64,000 bases of DNA, taken from positions 24,357 to 88,356 of the forward strand of contig JAACFM010000006.1 in the NCBI GenBank assembly GCA_009937445.1, given 5' to 3'. Positions 28,214-37,805 of the stretch are shown here, one piece after another (position 1 is the stretch's first letter; the number at the start of each line of letters is the position of its first letter). The notes beneath the pieces are model-generated. The model was not told the origin of the DNA. It saw nothing but the letters and a program-made list of their open reading frames with translations, and made no database searches. A program made the position numbers and the translations under genes. This DNA is from Gammaproteobacteria bacterium. Its GTDB lineage: Bacteria > Pseudomonadota > Gammaproteobacteria > Steroidobacterales > Woeseiaceae.

Positions 28214-29008
28214 ATGCCCCATATATTGATTGATATCGGTGCCAACATTGCGCACGACAGTTTCGATGAAGACCGTACGGACATGATGCAACGCGCGTCG
28301 GACGCGGGTGTCGACAGGATTATAGTGACGGGCAGCAGCGATTCCAGCAATGTGCGGGCAGCTAAGCTGGCTGAACAATCGCCTGGCGTCCTCTATTCGA
28401 CCGCCGGTGTCCATCCGCACCACGCATCCGATTACACGGACGAAAGCGATGCACTCATTCGCGCTTTGATACAAAAAGATCACGTTGTTGCTGTCGGCGA
28501 ATGTGGCCTGGACTACTTTCGAAACTTCTCTCCTCGCGAAGCGCAGCTGAACGCCTTTCGGCGTCAGCTAGACATTGCAAAGGAGTCAGGTCTGCCGGTG
28601 TTTTTGCATCAGCGAGATGCTCATGACGATTTTGTCGAGTTACTCGAACCTGCTTTACCTGAGTTATCGCGTGCCGTAGCGCATTGTTTTACAGGCGAAG
28701 GTGAGTCGTTACGTGAGTACGTCGCAATGGGACTGTATATCGGTATTACAGGCTGGATATGCGATGAGCGCAGAGGCAAGCACTTGCACGATATCGTCTC
28801 CATCATTCCGGACGACAGAATCATGATCGAGACAGACGCGCCGTATCTGCTTCCGAGAACCATCCGGCCCAGACCCAAGAGCCGCCGGAACGAGCCGATG
28901 TACCTGCCTGAGGTGGTTCGAGTGCTCGCCGAAGCTCGCGCACAGACCGAAGAGCATATCGCAAGGATCACAACCGCGAATGCGGAACGGTTCTTCGGCC
29001 TGGACTAA
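28214..29008 (+). CDS. tatD: TatD-type metal-dependent DNase
   Basis: A 264-residue amidohydrolase-fold nuclease. The N-terminus [15 protein letters not shown] lacks the HxH of YcfH/YjjV and matches TatD itself. Metal-binding motifs seen are [41 protein letters not shown] and [10 protein letters not shown]. TatD proteins are 3'-5' exonucleases linked to DNA repair and quality control. It begins three bases after the permease stop. Its stop overlaps that of the convergent macro-domain gene. Confidence 0.93.
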   Translation: MPHILIDIGANIAHDSFDEDRTDMMQRASDAGVDRIIVTGSSDSSNVRAAKLAEQSPGVLYSTAGVHPHHASDYTDESDALIRALIQKDHVVAVGECGLDYFRNFSPREAQLNAFRRQLDIAKESGLPVFLHQRDAHDDFVELLEPALPELSRAVAHCFTGEGESLREYVAMGLYIGITGWICDERRGKHLHDIVSIIPDDRIMIETDAPYLLPRTIRPRPKSRRNEPMYLPEVVRVLAEARAQTEEHIARITTANAERFFGLD

Positions 29009-29517
29009 CTGGGCTGCATCAGAACCGAGCGATATCGCTCCAGATCGGCCGCCGAGACACAACAGAATACAACCTCTCCAATGATCGAGGTTCCTTCTAC
29101 CGCCTCGGCAATCGTCGACACGGCTATCTGGGCTGCCTCTTGCATCGGATAACCGCAAACGCCGGTACTGATGGCCGGAAATGCGATTGACGAAATATTA
29201 TTCGCCTCAGCCACAGCAATGCACTCCCGGTAACACGAACGCAATAATTCTGCCTCACCATTCTGGCCTCCGCGCCAGACCGGACCAACGGTATGAATGA
29301 TGTAGAGTGCCGGAAGATCAAATGCAGACGTCAGTTTGGCCTGCCCGGTCTTGCAGCCGCCCAGCCGCCTGCACTCGTCGTGCAAAGCCGGTCCGGCAGC
29401 CCGGTGAATCGCTCCATCCACGCCGCCGCCGCCAAGTAAGGATTCGTTGGCAGCGTTGACGATGGCGTCAACGCGTAATGACGTGATGTCGGCCCGGATG
29501 GCTCGCGAGGTCGGCAT
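29005..29517 (-). CDS. Macro-domain O-acetyl-ADP-ribose deacetylase (YmdB-like)
   Basis: A 170-residue single macro domain. Signature elements are [20 protein letters not shown], the ADP-ribose-binding IHTVGPVW and [12 protein letters not shown]. The family hydrolyses O-acetyl-ADP-ribose, a product of sirtuins (one is encoded at 19491), or removes ADP-ribose from proteins or nucleic acid. It lies six bases after the NERD-domain gene, itself close behind thrC. The stop is shared with the tatD stop on the opposite strand. Confidence 0.92.
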   Translation of the reverse strand: MPTSRAIRADITSLRVDAIVNAANESLLGGGGVDGAIHRAAGPALHDECRRLGGCKTGQAKLTSAFDLPALYIIHTVGPVWRGGQNGEAELLRSCYRECIAVAEANNISSIAFPAISTGVCGYPMQEAAQIAVSTIAEAVEGTSIIGEVVFCCVSAADLERYRSVLMQPS

Positions 29518-29523
29518 GAGCGA

Positions 29524-30105
29524 CTACGGCGACTGCGTGCTCAGCGCTTCCTTGCGAATGAGCTCCCAGTGCGGCTTGAACGCCTCAATCTTGAACTTGG
29601 CTGCTTTCTTGTCGGGCTCTCCAAACTCGCTGACAAGTTGAGCGAGGGTGGAAACAAGCCCGGGTGTGCCTTTTGCAAACTCTGCACCGTCCAGGAAGAG
29701 AATACGTCCTGCGACCGGTACTTCCCGGACAATTTGCCGAACAGCAGCGATACGGTCGTACAACGCTGGCTGCGGATTGGAAAACGTATAACGACGCTGC
29801 TTGTTAATAACTGTCCAGTCCTGCAGTTTATCGCCGCCGAAAACAGTACCTTGCACATCCTTGAGCTCGAGGATCAATAAGCCCTGGGATGTCAGAAGCA
29901 GGTAGTCGACAAGAATCTCACCCTCATCGGCCTTCGGAATGACGAGGCCATCGATGCGATCGAAACTGATATCCGCGACCGCGCGCTCGAAATCGCCGTC
30001 ACGCCCGCGAACAAGACGAACCACTATCCAGACAATCGCCAGCAAGATGACTGCAGCTATCGACAGCAGCCACGGATTATTACTGATTTGGAGGATGTCG
30101 CCCAT
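29524..30105 (-). CDS. NERD-domain membrane-anchored protein
   Basis: A 193-residue protein with one N-terminal membrane segment (PWLLSIAAVILLAIVWIVVRL) followed by a NERD domain: DEGEILVDYLLLTSQGLLIL then ELKDVQGTVFGGD, with the nuclease-fold E-x-K (ELK) preserved. NERD domains are related to restriction-type nucleases and are predicted to act on DNA or RNA, but activity is unproven. It starts nine bases after thrC and ends six bases before the macro-domain gene, so all may be one transcript. Confidence 0.82.
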   Translation of the reverse strand: MGDILQISNNPWLLSIAAVILLAIVWIVVRLVRGRDGDFERAVADISFDRIDGLVIPKADEGEILVDYLLLTSQGLLILELKDVQGTVFGGDKLQDWTVINKQRRYTFSNPQPALYDRIAAVRQIVREVPVAGRILFLDGAEFAKGTPGLVSTLAQLVSEFGEPDKKAAKFKIEAFKPHWELIRKEALSTQSP

Positions 30106-30114
30106 ATGCGGCGA

Positions 30115-31419
30115 TTATCCTACGCGCTGCAGGGCGGCGGCAAGCGCTGGAAGGTCCGGATCGATGGATACGGCTTGCGCGGGCCGGGAAAGAATTTCTT
30201 CCAGTTCGGGTGGCAAAGGCACCGGCTGGCCTATCAGGGGCTCAACAATCGTTTCAAACTTCGCCGGATGTGCTGTCGCGACGAGAATCCAGTCGTTTTG
30301 TGTCGCGAGACCCGGGTCCAGGTGACGCCACGCGTGAGTTGCTGTTGCGGTGTGAGGACAGGTCGCGAATCCGAACTCTTCGAAGTCCTGGCGGATCGCC
30401 ACTTTGATCTCTTCGTCGCCTACAGACGTCACACCCAATTGATCTCTCAGAATGTCCGCCTCGCCAATAAGGCTGCGCAGACGCTCCATATTACTCGGGT
30501 CACCGACATCCATTGCCGATGCCAGCGTTTGCAGGCTGGCCCGCGGCAACCATTGCAGGGTTTCGAAATAGTCGGCAATAGTCTTGTTCGCATTCGTGAC
30601 GAGAATAATGGGGCCGATGGGTAATCCCATCTCGCGCGCCATAACACAAGCGAACGCATTGCCGAGGTTTCCGGTTGGAATGATAAAACCCGGCTTGTTG
30701 CCTGTGCGCCTGAAGTGGCGCAGGCTCGCGTCAGCGTAATACGTACTTTGTGGTAGCAAACGGCCAATATTGATGCTGTTCGCAGAGCTGAATCGATGTG
30801 TGCTGGACAGCTGGGAATCTGCCATCGCGGATTTCACCAGTGCCTGACAGTCATCGAACGCGCCGTTCACTTTCAGTGAAATGACATTCTCGCTCCAGCA
30901 GCACAGCTGATGTTCCTGCCGGTCTGACACACGGCCATCCGGAAACAAAACAGCAACCCGCATGCCGGGTCGTTGGTCGAACGCCGCGGCGACTGCGCCC
31001 CCGGTATCGCCGGACGTGGCGACCAGAATGGTTAACGGTGCATCAACATTACCTTCGAGACGCGATAAACACGCGGCCAGGAATCCGGCACCGACATCTT
31101 TGAACGCAGCGGTCGGACCGTGGTAGAGCTCGAGCAATGATGCGCTCTTGTCGCCGGTCGACAGTTCGGTCATGGGAATCGGGAAGCTAAACGTCTCGGC
31201 CAGTATGTCACCGACATCGCTCTCGAGTTCAGAGCCAACGAAAAATGGCTGCAATAGAACGCGCGCGACTTGGGGAATGGATTCAGCGGAGTCGAAATCT
31301 GCGATCGAAAACTCTGGCAGTCGCTCCGGAAGAAACAGGCCACCGTCACTGGCAATACCGCGACGCAGTGCCTCGTCAAGACTGACAGGGCCGGCTCCAC
31401 GCGTACTGAAATACTTCAT
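30115..31419 (-). CDS. thrC: Threonine synthase
   Basis: A 434-residue PLP enzyme converting O-phosphohomoserine to threonine. The PLP lysine is K107 (HGPTAAFKDVG); further motifs are ATSGDTGGAVA and SANSINIGRLLPQ. The ATG at 31419 overlaps the thrB stop (ATGA); an upstream extension of the frame is not used because it would lie inside thrB. It is the last gene of thrABC, followed at nine bases by the NERD gene. Confidence 0.95.
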   Translation of the reverse strand: MKYFSTRGAGPVSLDEALRRGIASDGGLFLPERLPEFSIADFDSAESIPQVARVLLQPFFVGSELESDVGDILAETFSFPIPMTELSTGDKSASLLELYHGPTAAFKDVGAGFLAACLSRLEGNVDAPLTILVATSGDTGGAVAAAFDQRPGMRVAVLFPDGRVSDRQEHQLCCWSENVISLKVNGAFDDCQALVKSAMADSQLSSTHRFSSANSINIGRLLPQSTYYADASLRHFRRTGNKPGFIIPTGNLGNAFACVMAREMGLPIGPIILVTNANKTIADYFETLQWLPRASLQTLASAMDVGDPSNMERLRSLIGEADILRDQLGVTSVGDEEIKVAIRQDFEEFGFATCPHTATATHAWRHLDPGLATQNDWILVATAHPAKFETIVEPLIGQPVPLPPELEEILSRPAQAVSIDPDLPALAAALQRVG

Positions 31420-32363
31420 GCCTCGCCCACGATATAGGCGCCGGGTGCTTGCATCGAACTCACCCAGGACTGACAACTGATGCCCTGTGCACGGCAGGCC
31501 TGTTCCATCGCACTCGCAGCGTTACGCGCATCGTTGTCTCTGCACAATGCGAAAATGCTTGGACCGCTACCGGACAGTGTGCAACCGAGGGCACCCGCTT
31601 TATAAGCTGCGGCAACCACATCATCGAAGCAGGACACGTTTCCCTTTCGATGCGGCTCAATGACAACATCGCGCAGCGTCTTGCCGATTAGCTCTATGTC
31701 GCCCGACCCGCAAGCGTGAATAAAACCAGCCAACAGGCCTTGCTGATCCAACCAGAGTTTCATCGAAATCGACTTGGGCAGCACGCGCCGCGCCTGTGCC
31801 GTGTTGACCTGCAAATCCGGATGCAACAGGACAGCGCTAACGCCTTCTGGCGTGGGCAATCGAATGATCTTTGGCAGTAAAATTTCAGGACTCAGGATCA
31901 GCCCACCCAACAAGCTGGGTGCCACATTGTCAGTGTGCATGGCACCGCTGGCGAACTTCTCACCTTCCAGTGCATACGGTAGAAGCGCTTCAACATCGAG
32001 TGGTGACTCGAGCAGCGCGTTCGCGGCAACGGCCGCCGCAACGGCGGACGCCGCGGAACTGCCCATACCGGATTGCAGGGGCACCCCTTTGTGCACCTTC
32101 AACTCGACGCTTCCAGCACCACCGTGCGCATCCCACAATGCCTGCGCTGCGATAGACGCTGTATTCTCTTCGGCATTGGTCGACAGGTAAGGATGACTTT
32201 CGCCATCCAGTCCCCGCACCTCAGCGACCGTTACGCGATCGTTGTCTGTTCTGCGAGCGATAACCCGATCACCAGCACCTGCAAGCGCCAGCCCCAACAT
32301 GTCAAAACCAACACCCACATTACCTATGGATGCGGGTGCAAATGCGGTGACAAAATCAGACAT
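31416..32363 (-). CDS. thrB: Homoserine kinase
   Basis: A 315-residue GHMP kinase phosphorylating homoserine. Motifs: APASIGNVGVGFDMLG at the N-terminus, the ATP loop PLQSGMGSSAASAVAA and the C-terminal LSGSGPSIFAL. The ATG at 32363 overlaps the thrA stop by eight bases (ATGTCTGA); a GTG nine bases upstream is an alternative. The overlap with thrA and thrC indicates tight coupling. Confidence 0.95.
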   Translation of the reverse strand: MSDFVTAFAPASIGNVGVGFDMLGLALAGAGDRVIARRTDNDRVTVAEVRGLDGESHPYLSTNAEENTASIAAQALWDAHGGAGSVELKVHKGVPLQSGMGSSAASAVAAAVAANALLESPLDVEALLPYALEGEKFASGAMHTDNVAPSLLGGLILSPEILLPKIIRLPTPEGVSAVLLHPDLQVNTAQARRVLPKSISMKLWLDQQGLLAGFIHACGSGDIELIGKTLRDVVIEPHRKGNVSCFDDVVAAAYKAGALGCTLSGSGPSIFALCRDNDARNAASAMEQACRAQGISCQSWVSSMQAPGAYIVGEA

Positions 32364-34842
32364 AACCTTCACCCGTATTCAAGAAATTGGCCAGCCGCAG
32401 AAGATCGGCAAACACACCGGCTGCAGTCACTTCCGGTCCTGCTCCCGGCCCCTGAATTACCAGCGGGTTGGCCGAGTATCTCTCCGTCTCAAACTGCACA
32501 ATATTATCCGTCAAATTGATATTGCAAAATGGGTGCGACTTATCAACCCCTTCCAGTCCAACCGAGGCCGTGCCAGCAGCGTCGAGATTGGCAACATAAC
32601 GGAGTTGCTTACCCTCGGCTGCGGCTTTTTGATACAGCGCTTCCATATCATCGTCGTAATCCGGAAGCCTGGCGAGAAACTCCTCGACCGAACAATCACG
32701 CAGAGCCTCGGGCACGAGATTTCTGACCGGAAAATCACCAATTTCGATTTCCTGTCCCAACTCACGTGCCAGGATGGTCAGCTTGCGAGCCACATCCATT
32801 CCCGACAGGTCATCGCGTGGATCCGGTTCGGTGTAGCCGCTCTCTTTTGCGACGCGGACGATTTCCGAAAAGGGTGTCGATCCATCGTAAACATTAAACA
32901 GATAGGCGAGCGTGCCGGAGAATATTCCACTGATCGACCGGACCTCGTCGCCCGTGTGGATGAGATCGCACAGTGTCGTAATCACCGGTAAGGCTGCACC
33001 GACAGTCGTTTCATAGAAATAGTGGGAGCTGCCTTTGTCTGCCGCATCCTGCAACGCCCGATAGTCATCGTAGTCGCCACTGAACGCTTTCTTGTTCGGC
33101 GTGATGACGTGGATCCCGCGCGCCAGCCATGCGGCGTACTGCGACGAAATCTCGGCGCTGGCCGTGCAATCAATAATGACGGCATGCGGCAAATGATCGG
33201 GGTTTAGATGCTGCTCGAATGCGTCAAGATTCGCGTCCACTGCTGCGGACTCGAAATCCTCTTCCCAGTTGGAAAGATCGATGCGCCGGTCGCCGAGCAG
33301 CATCTTGCGGGACCGGGATATTGCCCTGACACGCAGATCAATATTGAAATTCTGTTTGAGTTTTTCGCTTTGCTTTTCGATTTGACGCAACAACGCCGCA
33401 CCCACTGTCCCCGGTCCGATCAAGCCAATCGATAGCGTTTTAGCGGACAGATAAAAGCCGGAATGTGCCGCCCGGAGTGCTTTTACGGCTTCGTCTGAAT
33501 CTACGACAACCGAAATATTTCGCTCAGACGAACCCTGCGCGATCGCACGAATATTGATACCTGCGCGGCCCAACGTACCGAAAAAACGCGCTGCGATTCC
33601 AGGCGTACCGGCCATGCCATCACCGACAACGGCGACGATGCTTTGCCCTGGCGTAAGATCGACGCTGTGAATTTGGCCACTCTCAAGTTCGTCTGCGAAC
33701 GCTTCGGTAATGACCTTGCGCGCGCGTTCAGCGACGTCCTCTGGCACTGCAATACAAATTGAGTGCTCCGAACTGGCCTGCGAAATGAGCGTAACGGAAA
33801 CACCGGCATCCTTCAGGGATGCAAACAGGCGATCGGCCGTACCCGGAACGCCGATCATGCCAGCACCCTCAAGGTTGACCAGTGCCATGCCGCCAATCGC
33901 TGTAATGCCCTTGATATTATTCGCCGGCGTCGACGAGGCCACGATTCGACTACCGGGGTGGGCTGCATTGCGGCTGTTGCGGATGGTGACGGGAATGTCG
34001 TTGTCGACCGCCGGACCCAGGGTTTGCGGGTGAATGACCTTGGCGCCGAAATACGCCAGTTCCATGGCCTCGTTATAGGTCAGACGATCGATAACCTGGG
34101 CTTCAGGAACGCGATTCGGATCAGCGCTCATCACACCGTCCACGTCGGTCCAGATGCTGAGTTCGCTCGCTTTGGTCAGCGCCGCAAATATCGCCGCCGA
34201 ATGGTCGCTGCCATTGCGACCAAGAGTGGTCTGCAGGCCGGCCTCATCCGCAGCGATAAACCCTGTGATCACCACGATGCCTTCAAAATCGTCAGGTAAG
34301 GTCTGGTCCATTTTCGCTTGCGACTCTTCCCACAATACGGTTGGACCCAGCTCTGCTTCTCGAATCGTTACGACGTTTCGTGCATCTATCCATGTGCCAG
34401 CACGTCCGGGCGCTTCCTGGCCCAGGAACGCCGCAAGCAGCCTGGCCGACCACAGTTCACCGTAGCCAGCGACGATATCGCGACTGCGCTGGGGGGCGGA
34501 TTTGACCAGCGCAATGGCCTTCAGAATATTGACAACATCATCGGCATCTTTGCTCCAGGCATCGAGCGTTTCGACTAGTGCCTGACCCTGCAACAGCGTG
34601 TTGGCGGCCCCGGAATAGCGCTCACCAATGGCGTGCAAATCTGCCTCAAAACGAGAGTCATTTCTTTCGGCCAGAATAGCGAGCTCTAACAGCGCGTCGG
34701 TCATGCCGCCCATAGCCGATACGACCACGCCCATCCGGACTTCGTCGGTCTGCAAAATGATGTCAGCTACTCGACGAAAACAGCCCGCATCGGCAAGACT
34801 GCTGCCGCCAAATTTATGGATATTCCAGCGTTTATCTACCAC
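32356..34842 (-). CDS. thrA: Bifunctional aspartokinase/homoserine dehydrogenase I
   Basis: An 828-residue fusion enzyme. The aspartokinase domain begins IHKFGGSSLADAG; two ACT regulatory segments lie at about residues 320-450 (GIKGITAIGGMALVNLEG, NIRAIAQGSSERNISVVV). The homoserine dehydrogenase part has the dinucleotide fold LIGPGTVGAALLRQI and YFYETTVGAALPVI. It starts at GTG 34842. Threonine feedback through the ACT domains is expected from the family. The upstream DNA has no threonine/isoleucine-rich leader peptide. Confidence 0.96.
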   Translation of the reverse strand: MVDKRWNIHKFGGSSLADAGCFRRVADIILQTDEVRMGVVVSAMGGMTDALLELAILAERNDSRFEADLHAIGERYSGAANTLLQGQALVETLDAWSKDADDVVNILKAIALVKSAPQRSRDIVAGYGELWSARLLAAFLGQEAPGRAGTWIDARNVVTIREAELGPTVLWEESQAKMDQTLPDDFEGIVVITGFIAADEAGLQTTLGRNGSDHSAAIFAALTKASELSIWTDVDGVMSADPNRVPEAQVIDRLTYNEAMELAYFGAKVIHPQTLGPAVDNDIPVTIRNSRNAAHPGSRIVASSTPANNIKGITAIGGMALVNLEGAGMIGVPGTADRLFASLKDAGVSVTLISQASSEHSICIAVPEDVAERARKVITEAFADELESGQIHSVDLTPGQSIVAVVGDGMAGTPGIAARFFGTLGRAGINIRAIAQGSSERNISVVVDSDEAVKALRAAHSGFYLSAKTLSIGLIGPGTVGAALLRQIEKQSEKLKQNFNIDLRVRAISRSRKMLLGDRRIDLSNWEEDFESAAVDANLDAFEQHLNPDHLPHAVIIDCTASAEISSQYAAWLARGIHVITPNKKAFSGDYDDYRALQDAADKGSSHYFYETTVGAALPVITTLCDLIHTGDEVRSISGIFSGTLAYLFNVYDGSTPFSEIVRVAKESGYTEPDPRDDLSGMDVARKLTILARELGQEIEIGDFPVRNLVPEALRDCSVEEFLARLPDYDDDMEALYQKAAAEGKQLRYVANLDAAGTASVGLEGVDKSHPFCNINLTDNIVQFETERYSANPLVIQGPGAGPEVTAAGVFADLLRLANFLNTGEGYV

Positions 34843-34938
34843 TTGTCGCTAAGCCCTGTGCGCAAAACGGTGAATGATAGCGGCACTTGCGGACGCCGTC
34901 GCCTGTTTTATGAGAAACCATATTCTGGAAAGGGAAAG

Positions 34939-35013
34939 TGGTGGGGCGTGTAGGGATCGAACCTACGACCGGTCGGTTAAAAGCCGAATGCTCTACCTCT
35001 GAGCTAACGCCCC
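34939..35013 (-). tRNA. tRNA-Lys (anticodon UUU)
   Basis: Read on the minus strand, the acceptor stem is GGGGCGT / ACGCCCC, the D stem GCTC/GAGC, the anticodon loop CTTTTAA (anticodon TTT), the T stem GTAGG/CCTAC with loop TTCGATC, and CCA is encoded at 34939-34941. The first anticodon-stem pair (position 27-43) is a T/C mismatch, the other four pair. It stands between thrA and the tol-pal operon. Confidence 0.95.
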
Positions 35014-35085
35014 ATCTGGGTGCCAGGTGGCTGGGATGCCACCAGAATGCCGGCGGCATGATACCCCAAAACAGCCAAATAACAA

Positions 35086-35099
35086 GCGCCTTTTGGCGC
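35086..35099 (-). terminator. Terminator of the tol-pal operon
   Basis: On the minus strand GCGCC AAAA GGCGC is followed by TTGTTATTT, a standard factor-independent terminator 16 bases after the cpoB stop codon. Confidence 0.7.
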
Positions 35100-35115
35100 C
35101 TCGAAGAAATCGGAC

Positions 35116-35892
35116 CTAGACGCCCTCTTCCTCCATTCTCTGTAATCGCTGCCCCGCCAGCCTGGCGGCCGTGGTTTCCGGATAATCTGTCTGCACGCGA
35201 GTGAGAGAACCACGAGCGTCATCCCAACGTTTCAACTCGTAATTGCAGTAGCCCACCTTCAAGAGCGCATCAGGTACTTTTCGCGAATCCGGAAAGGTCG
35301 CAATAACGACCTCGAACTCGCCGAGCGCCTGATCATACTGCTGCGTGACGTAATGCGACTCAGCGAGCCAGTATTGCGCGTTGTCAGCCAGCTCGCTGTC
35401 CGGGAAGGTGACCAGAAACTGTTGAAATGCCAACGCTGCTGGCTCGTAGCGTTGCTCTTTAAGCAGTTCGAAGGCGGCCTGATAATTGTCGCGGTCCGAG
35501 CCGCCAGGCATCGGCAACTGACCGGGGGTCAATGTGCCGCCATCCATGACGCTAACCGAGTTGCCGGCACGAACCGAGGCTTCCAGCTCCTGCATGCGTG
35601 TATCGAGGTCCACGTACAACTGTCGTTGCCGCTCCGCAGTGCTTTCCGAACTGTGCTCCAGTTCTTCGACCCTTCCTTGAATCTCATCGCCGCGTCGTTC
35701 CACGGAATTCACCTGCTGAGTCAGGTTAACGAGACTCTGGTTCTGCACCACGCGCTCGATATTCTGCAGCCGGCGTTCAAGCTCGGTCAGTTTGATCAGG
35801 ACCGGATCTTCGGACGGCGGCGTCATCGCGCAGCCGCCGAAAAACAGGGACGGTATCACCAGTAACAGTGGTTTCTTGGTCGTTAATTTCAT
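35116..35892 (-). CDS. cpoB: Tol-Pal system protein CpoB/YbgF
   Basis: A 258-residue periplasmic protein coordinating the Tol-Pal system with cell-wall synthesis. The signal peptide ends in FFGGC, which is lipobox-like, so it may be lipidated unlike the E. coli protein. Residues about 30-100 form the trimerising coiled coil (LTELERRLQNIERVVQNQSL), then TPR repeats to the C-terminus (NYQAAFELLKEQRYEPAALA, YWLAESHYVTQQYDQALGEF). It follows pal by seven bases, the usual order. Confidence 0.93.
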   Translation of the reverse strand: MKLTTKKPLLLVIPSLFFGGCAMTPPSEDPVLIKLTELERRLQNIERVVQNQSLVNLTQQVNSVERRGDEIQGRVEELEHSSESTAERQRQLYVDLDTRMQELEASVRAGNSVSVMDGGTLTPGQLPMPGGSDRDNYQAAFELLKEQRYEPAALAFQQFLVTFPDSELADNAQYWLAESHYVTQQYDQALGEFEVVIATFPDSRKVPDALLKVGYCNYELKRWDDARGSLTRVQTDYPETTAARLAGQRLQRMEEEGV

Positions 35893-35899
35893 CAGTCAA

Positions 35900-36415
35900 T
35901 CAATTCGTGTACTTGATCTCAACGCGGCGGTTCTGAGCGTAATCGCTCTCTGAACTGCCCATTGATTCCGGACGTTCTTCACCGAAACTGACTGTTTGAA
36001 TCTGCGAGGCGCTCACACCCTGAATCATCAGGATCTGACGTACCGCCTGTGCCCGGCGCTCGCCAAGACCGATATTGTACTCACGTGATCCACGCTCATC
36101 GGCGTGACCTTCAAGGCGCACTCTCGCGTAGGAGTTCTCATTCAGGGAGATGGCGTGAGCCGCAACCAGGTCCTGGTCCTGAGCACGAACTTCCGAAGAA
36201 TCGAACTCGAAATAAATGACCGTTCCCAGCGTTTCCTCGACGTCGTCGAAGAACTCTCCTCCACCAAATTCCTCACCCGCCGCGCGGGACGTATTGGCAC
36301 TGTCGTCGCCACCGTAAGTGGTATCAACCGGGTCAGGATCCGGTACAGGAGTGGCCCCACAGCCGGCCAGTAAGGCGCCCAGAATAGCAACCGCGAAAAG
36401 TTTGTAGTAAGACAT
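35900..36415 (-). CDS. pal: Peptidoglycan-associated lipoprotein Pal
   Basis: A 171-residue outer-membrane lipoprotein. The lipobox is LLAGC; an Asp/Gly-rich linker follows, and the C-terminal OmpA-like domain has VIYFEFDSSEVR, RVRLEGHADERGSREYNIGL and NRRVEIKY, which bind peptidoglycan. It links the outer membrane to the wall and to TolB. The gap to tolB is 70-75 bases of AT-rich DNA that may hold a second promoter. Confidence 0.97.
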   Translation of the reverse strand: MSYYKLFAVAILGALLAGCGATPVPDPDPVDTTYGGDDSANTSRAAGEEFGGGEFFDDVEETLGTVIYFEFDSSEVRAQDQDLVAAHAISLNENSYARVRLEGHADERGSREYNIGLGERRAQAVRQILMIQGVSASQIQTVSFGEERPESMGSSESDYAQNRRVEIKYTN

Positions 36416-36485
36416 TAGTAAGCCCTTGCAAAGTCTAAAGTGTTAAAAATCAATAATTAACGATGATCAGTTAAAGTATAATATC
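36416..36485 (-). promoter_or_regulatory. AT-rich gap between tolB and pal
   Basis: This is the only sizeable gap in the tol-pal operon. The minus strand has a weak TTAATT, 17 bases, TAGACT pair, compatible with an internal promoter for pal and cpoB, as is known in other bacteria for pal. No hairpin is visible. Confidence 0.3.
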
Positions 36486-37790
36486 TCATTGGAACCGCGG
36501 GAACGGTGACCAAACCGGCTCACGTACATCTCCCTGTCCCGATGCCATCTTCTGCCGTATCAGCCCATCAGCTGAGACCGTTTCCAGCACCCCGTCACCA
36601 CCTTGTCGCGTCGCGTAAATCAGGCTATCGCTGTTTGGCGCGAAGCTTGGTGACTCATCTTGACGCCCCGTCGACAACACCAGCAAGTCTTTACGCTCCA
36701 AATTCATCACCGCGATGCGGTAATTGCCGCGATCGTTGTGCACCATTGCCAGTCGAGTGCCGTCCGGAGACAAACGCGGTCGTGCATTATAACTCCCTTC
36801 AAAGGTAATGCGCTCGGGAGTTCCGCCATTTGCTGATATTCGATACACCTGCGGGCCACCGGCACGGTCCGATGTGAAATAGATATATCGGCCGTCTGGC
36901 GACCAGGTGCCTTCCGTATCAATCGCGCGATGCGTCGTCAGACGCTTGGTCTGGCGCGATGTAATGTCCAGGATATGGATATCCGGATTACCGTCTACGC
37001 CACCCAGTGTGATGACCAGCTTCCGCCCGTCTGGCGAAAATGACGGTGCGCCGTTGATACCGGGCTTGTTGGAGACCTGGAATCGATTACCGGAGCGCAG
37101 CGTTTGTATGAAAATGGACGATTTCGAACCTTCAAAAGACACGTAAGCCAGTTGCCGACTATCAGGAGACCAGGCCGGTGACATGATCGGGTCCTTGCTC
37201 TCCATGATCTTGTGGTCGTTTTCGCCGTCCTGATCCGAGACGATCAGTGAGTACAAGCGCCCATCACTTTGTTGCTCGGCCGTCACATAGGCGACCTTGG
37301 TGCCGAACACGCCTTTGATGCCGGTCAGTTTTTCGTAAATCATGTCGGCAGCACGATGAGCCGAGCTGCGCATCGTTCCTCGAGTGGCCGGCATGCGAAA
37401 GCCGATTAGCTGGCGGCGCCTGAAAGTATCAAAGAGCTGGAATTGCAGCGTATAGGCGTCGTCACCTGTTTGGATGATTTTGCCAACCACGACCGCCTCC
37501 ACACCAAGAACAGTCCAGTCGTCAAAATCAACGTCCGCACCGTCTGTTGGTTTTTGCAGCATGTCATTTTCGTCAGTCGGCGCGAAACGGCCGCTGCGTC
37601 GAAGATCGGCTTTTATTACCGACGCTACATCGAGCTGCTTCGCCGGCGAACTGCCCTCCCAGCCGAATGGCACAATGGCCACTGGCGTGGGTTGTGCGAT
37701 GCCCTGCACGTCGATATGCAGTTTCTGAGCCGCGGCATTACTGGCAGCGAATACAATTACAACGATCGCGAATGAAATTTTCTTAAACAC
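36486..37790 (-). CDS. tolB: Tol-Pal system translocation protein TolB
   Basis: A 434-residue periplasmic beta-propeller protein. A signal peptide (FKKISFAIVVIVFAASNAAA) is followed by an N-terminal domain (IAIVPFGWEG-like) and WD/PD40-type repeats (SPAWSPDSRQLAYVSFEG, GAPSFSPDGRKLVITLGG, EGTWSPDGRYIYFTSDRAGG). The GTG at 37790 has GAGG five bases upstream and is preferred to a GTG two codons earlier. It sits between tolA and pal. Confidence 0.96.
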   Translation of the reverse strand: MFKKISFAIVVIVFAASNAAAQKLHIDVQGIAQPTPVAIVPFGWEGSSPAKQLDVASVIKADLRRSGRFAPTDENDMLQKPTDGADVDFDDWTVLGVEAVVVGKIIQTGDDAYTLQFQLFDTFRRRQLIGFRMPATRGTMRSSAHRAADMIYEKLTGIKGVFGTKVAYVTAEQQSDGRLYSLIVSDQDGENDHKIMESKDPIMSPAWSPDSRQLAYVSFEGSKSSIFIQTLRSGNRFQVSNKPGINGAPSFSPDGRKLVITLGGVDGNPDIHILDITSRQTKRLTTHRAIDTEGTWSPDGRYIYFTSDRAGGPQVYRISANGGTPERITFEGSYNARPRLSPDGTRLAMVHNDRGNYRIAVMNLERKDLLVLSTGRQDESPSFAPNSDSLIYATRQGGDGVLETVSADGLIRQKMASGQGDVREPVWSPFPRFQ

Positions 37791-37805
37791 GTTCACCTCG
37801 GTAGG

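Noticed and set aside
34843..34938. Threonine attenuator leader before thrA
   Set aside because: The short frame here has no run of Thr or Ile codons and there is no terminator/antiterminator pair.
35026..35043. Hairpin GGTGGC/GCCACC beside tRNA-Lys
   Set aside because: On the minus strand it lies before the tRNA 5' end and has no T tract, so it is neither a terminator nor clearly functional.
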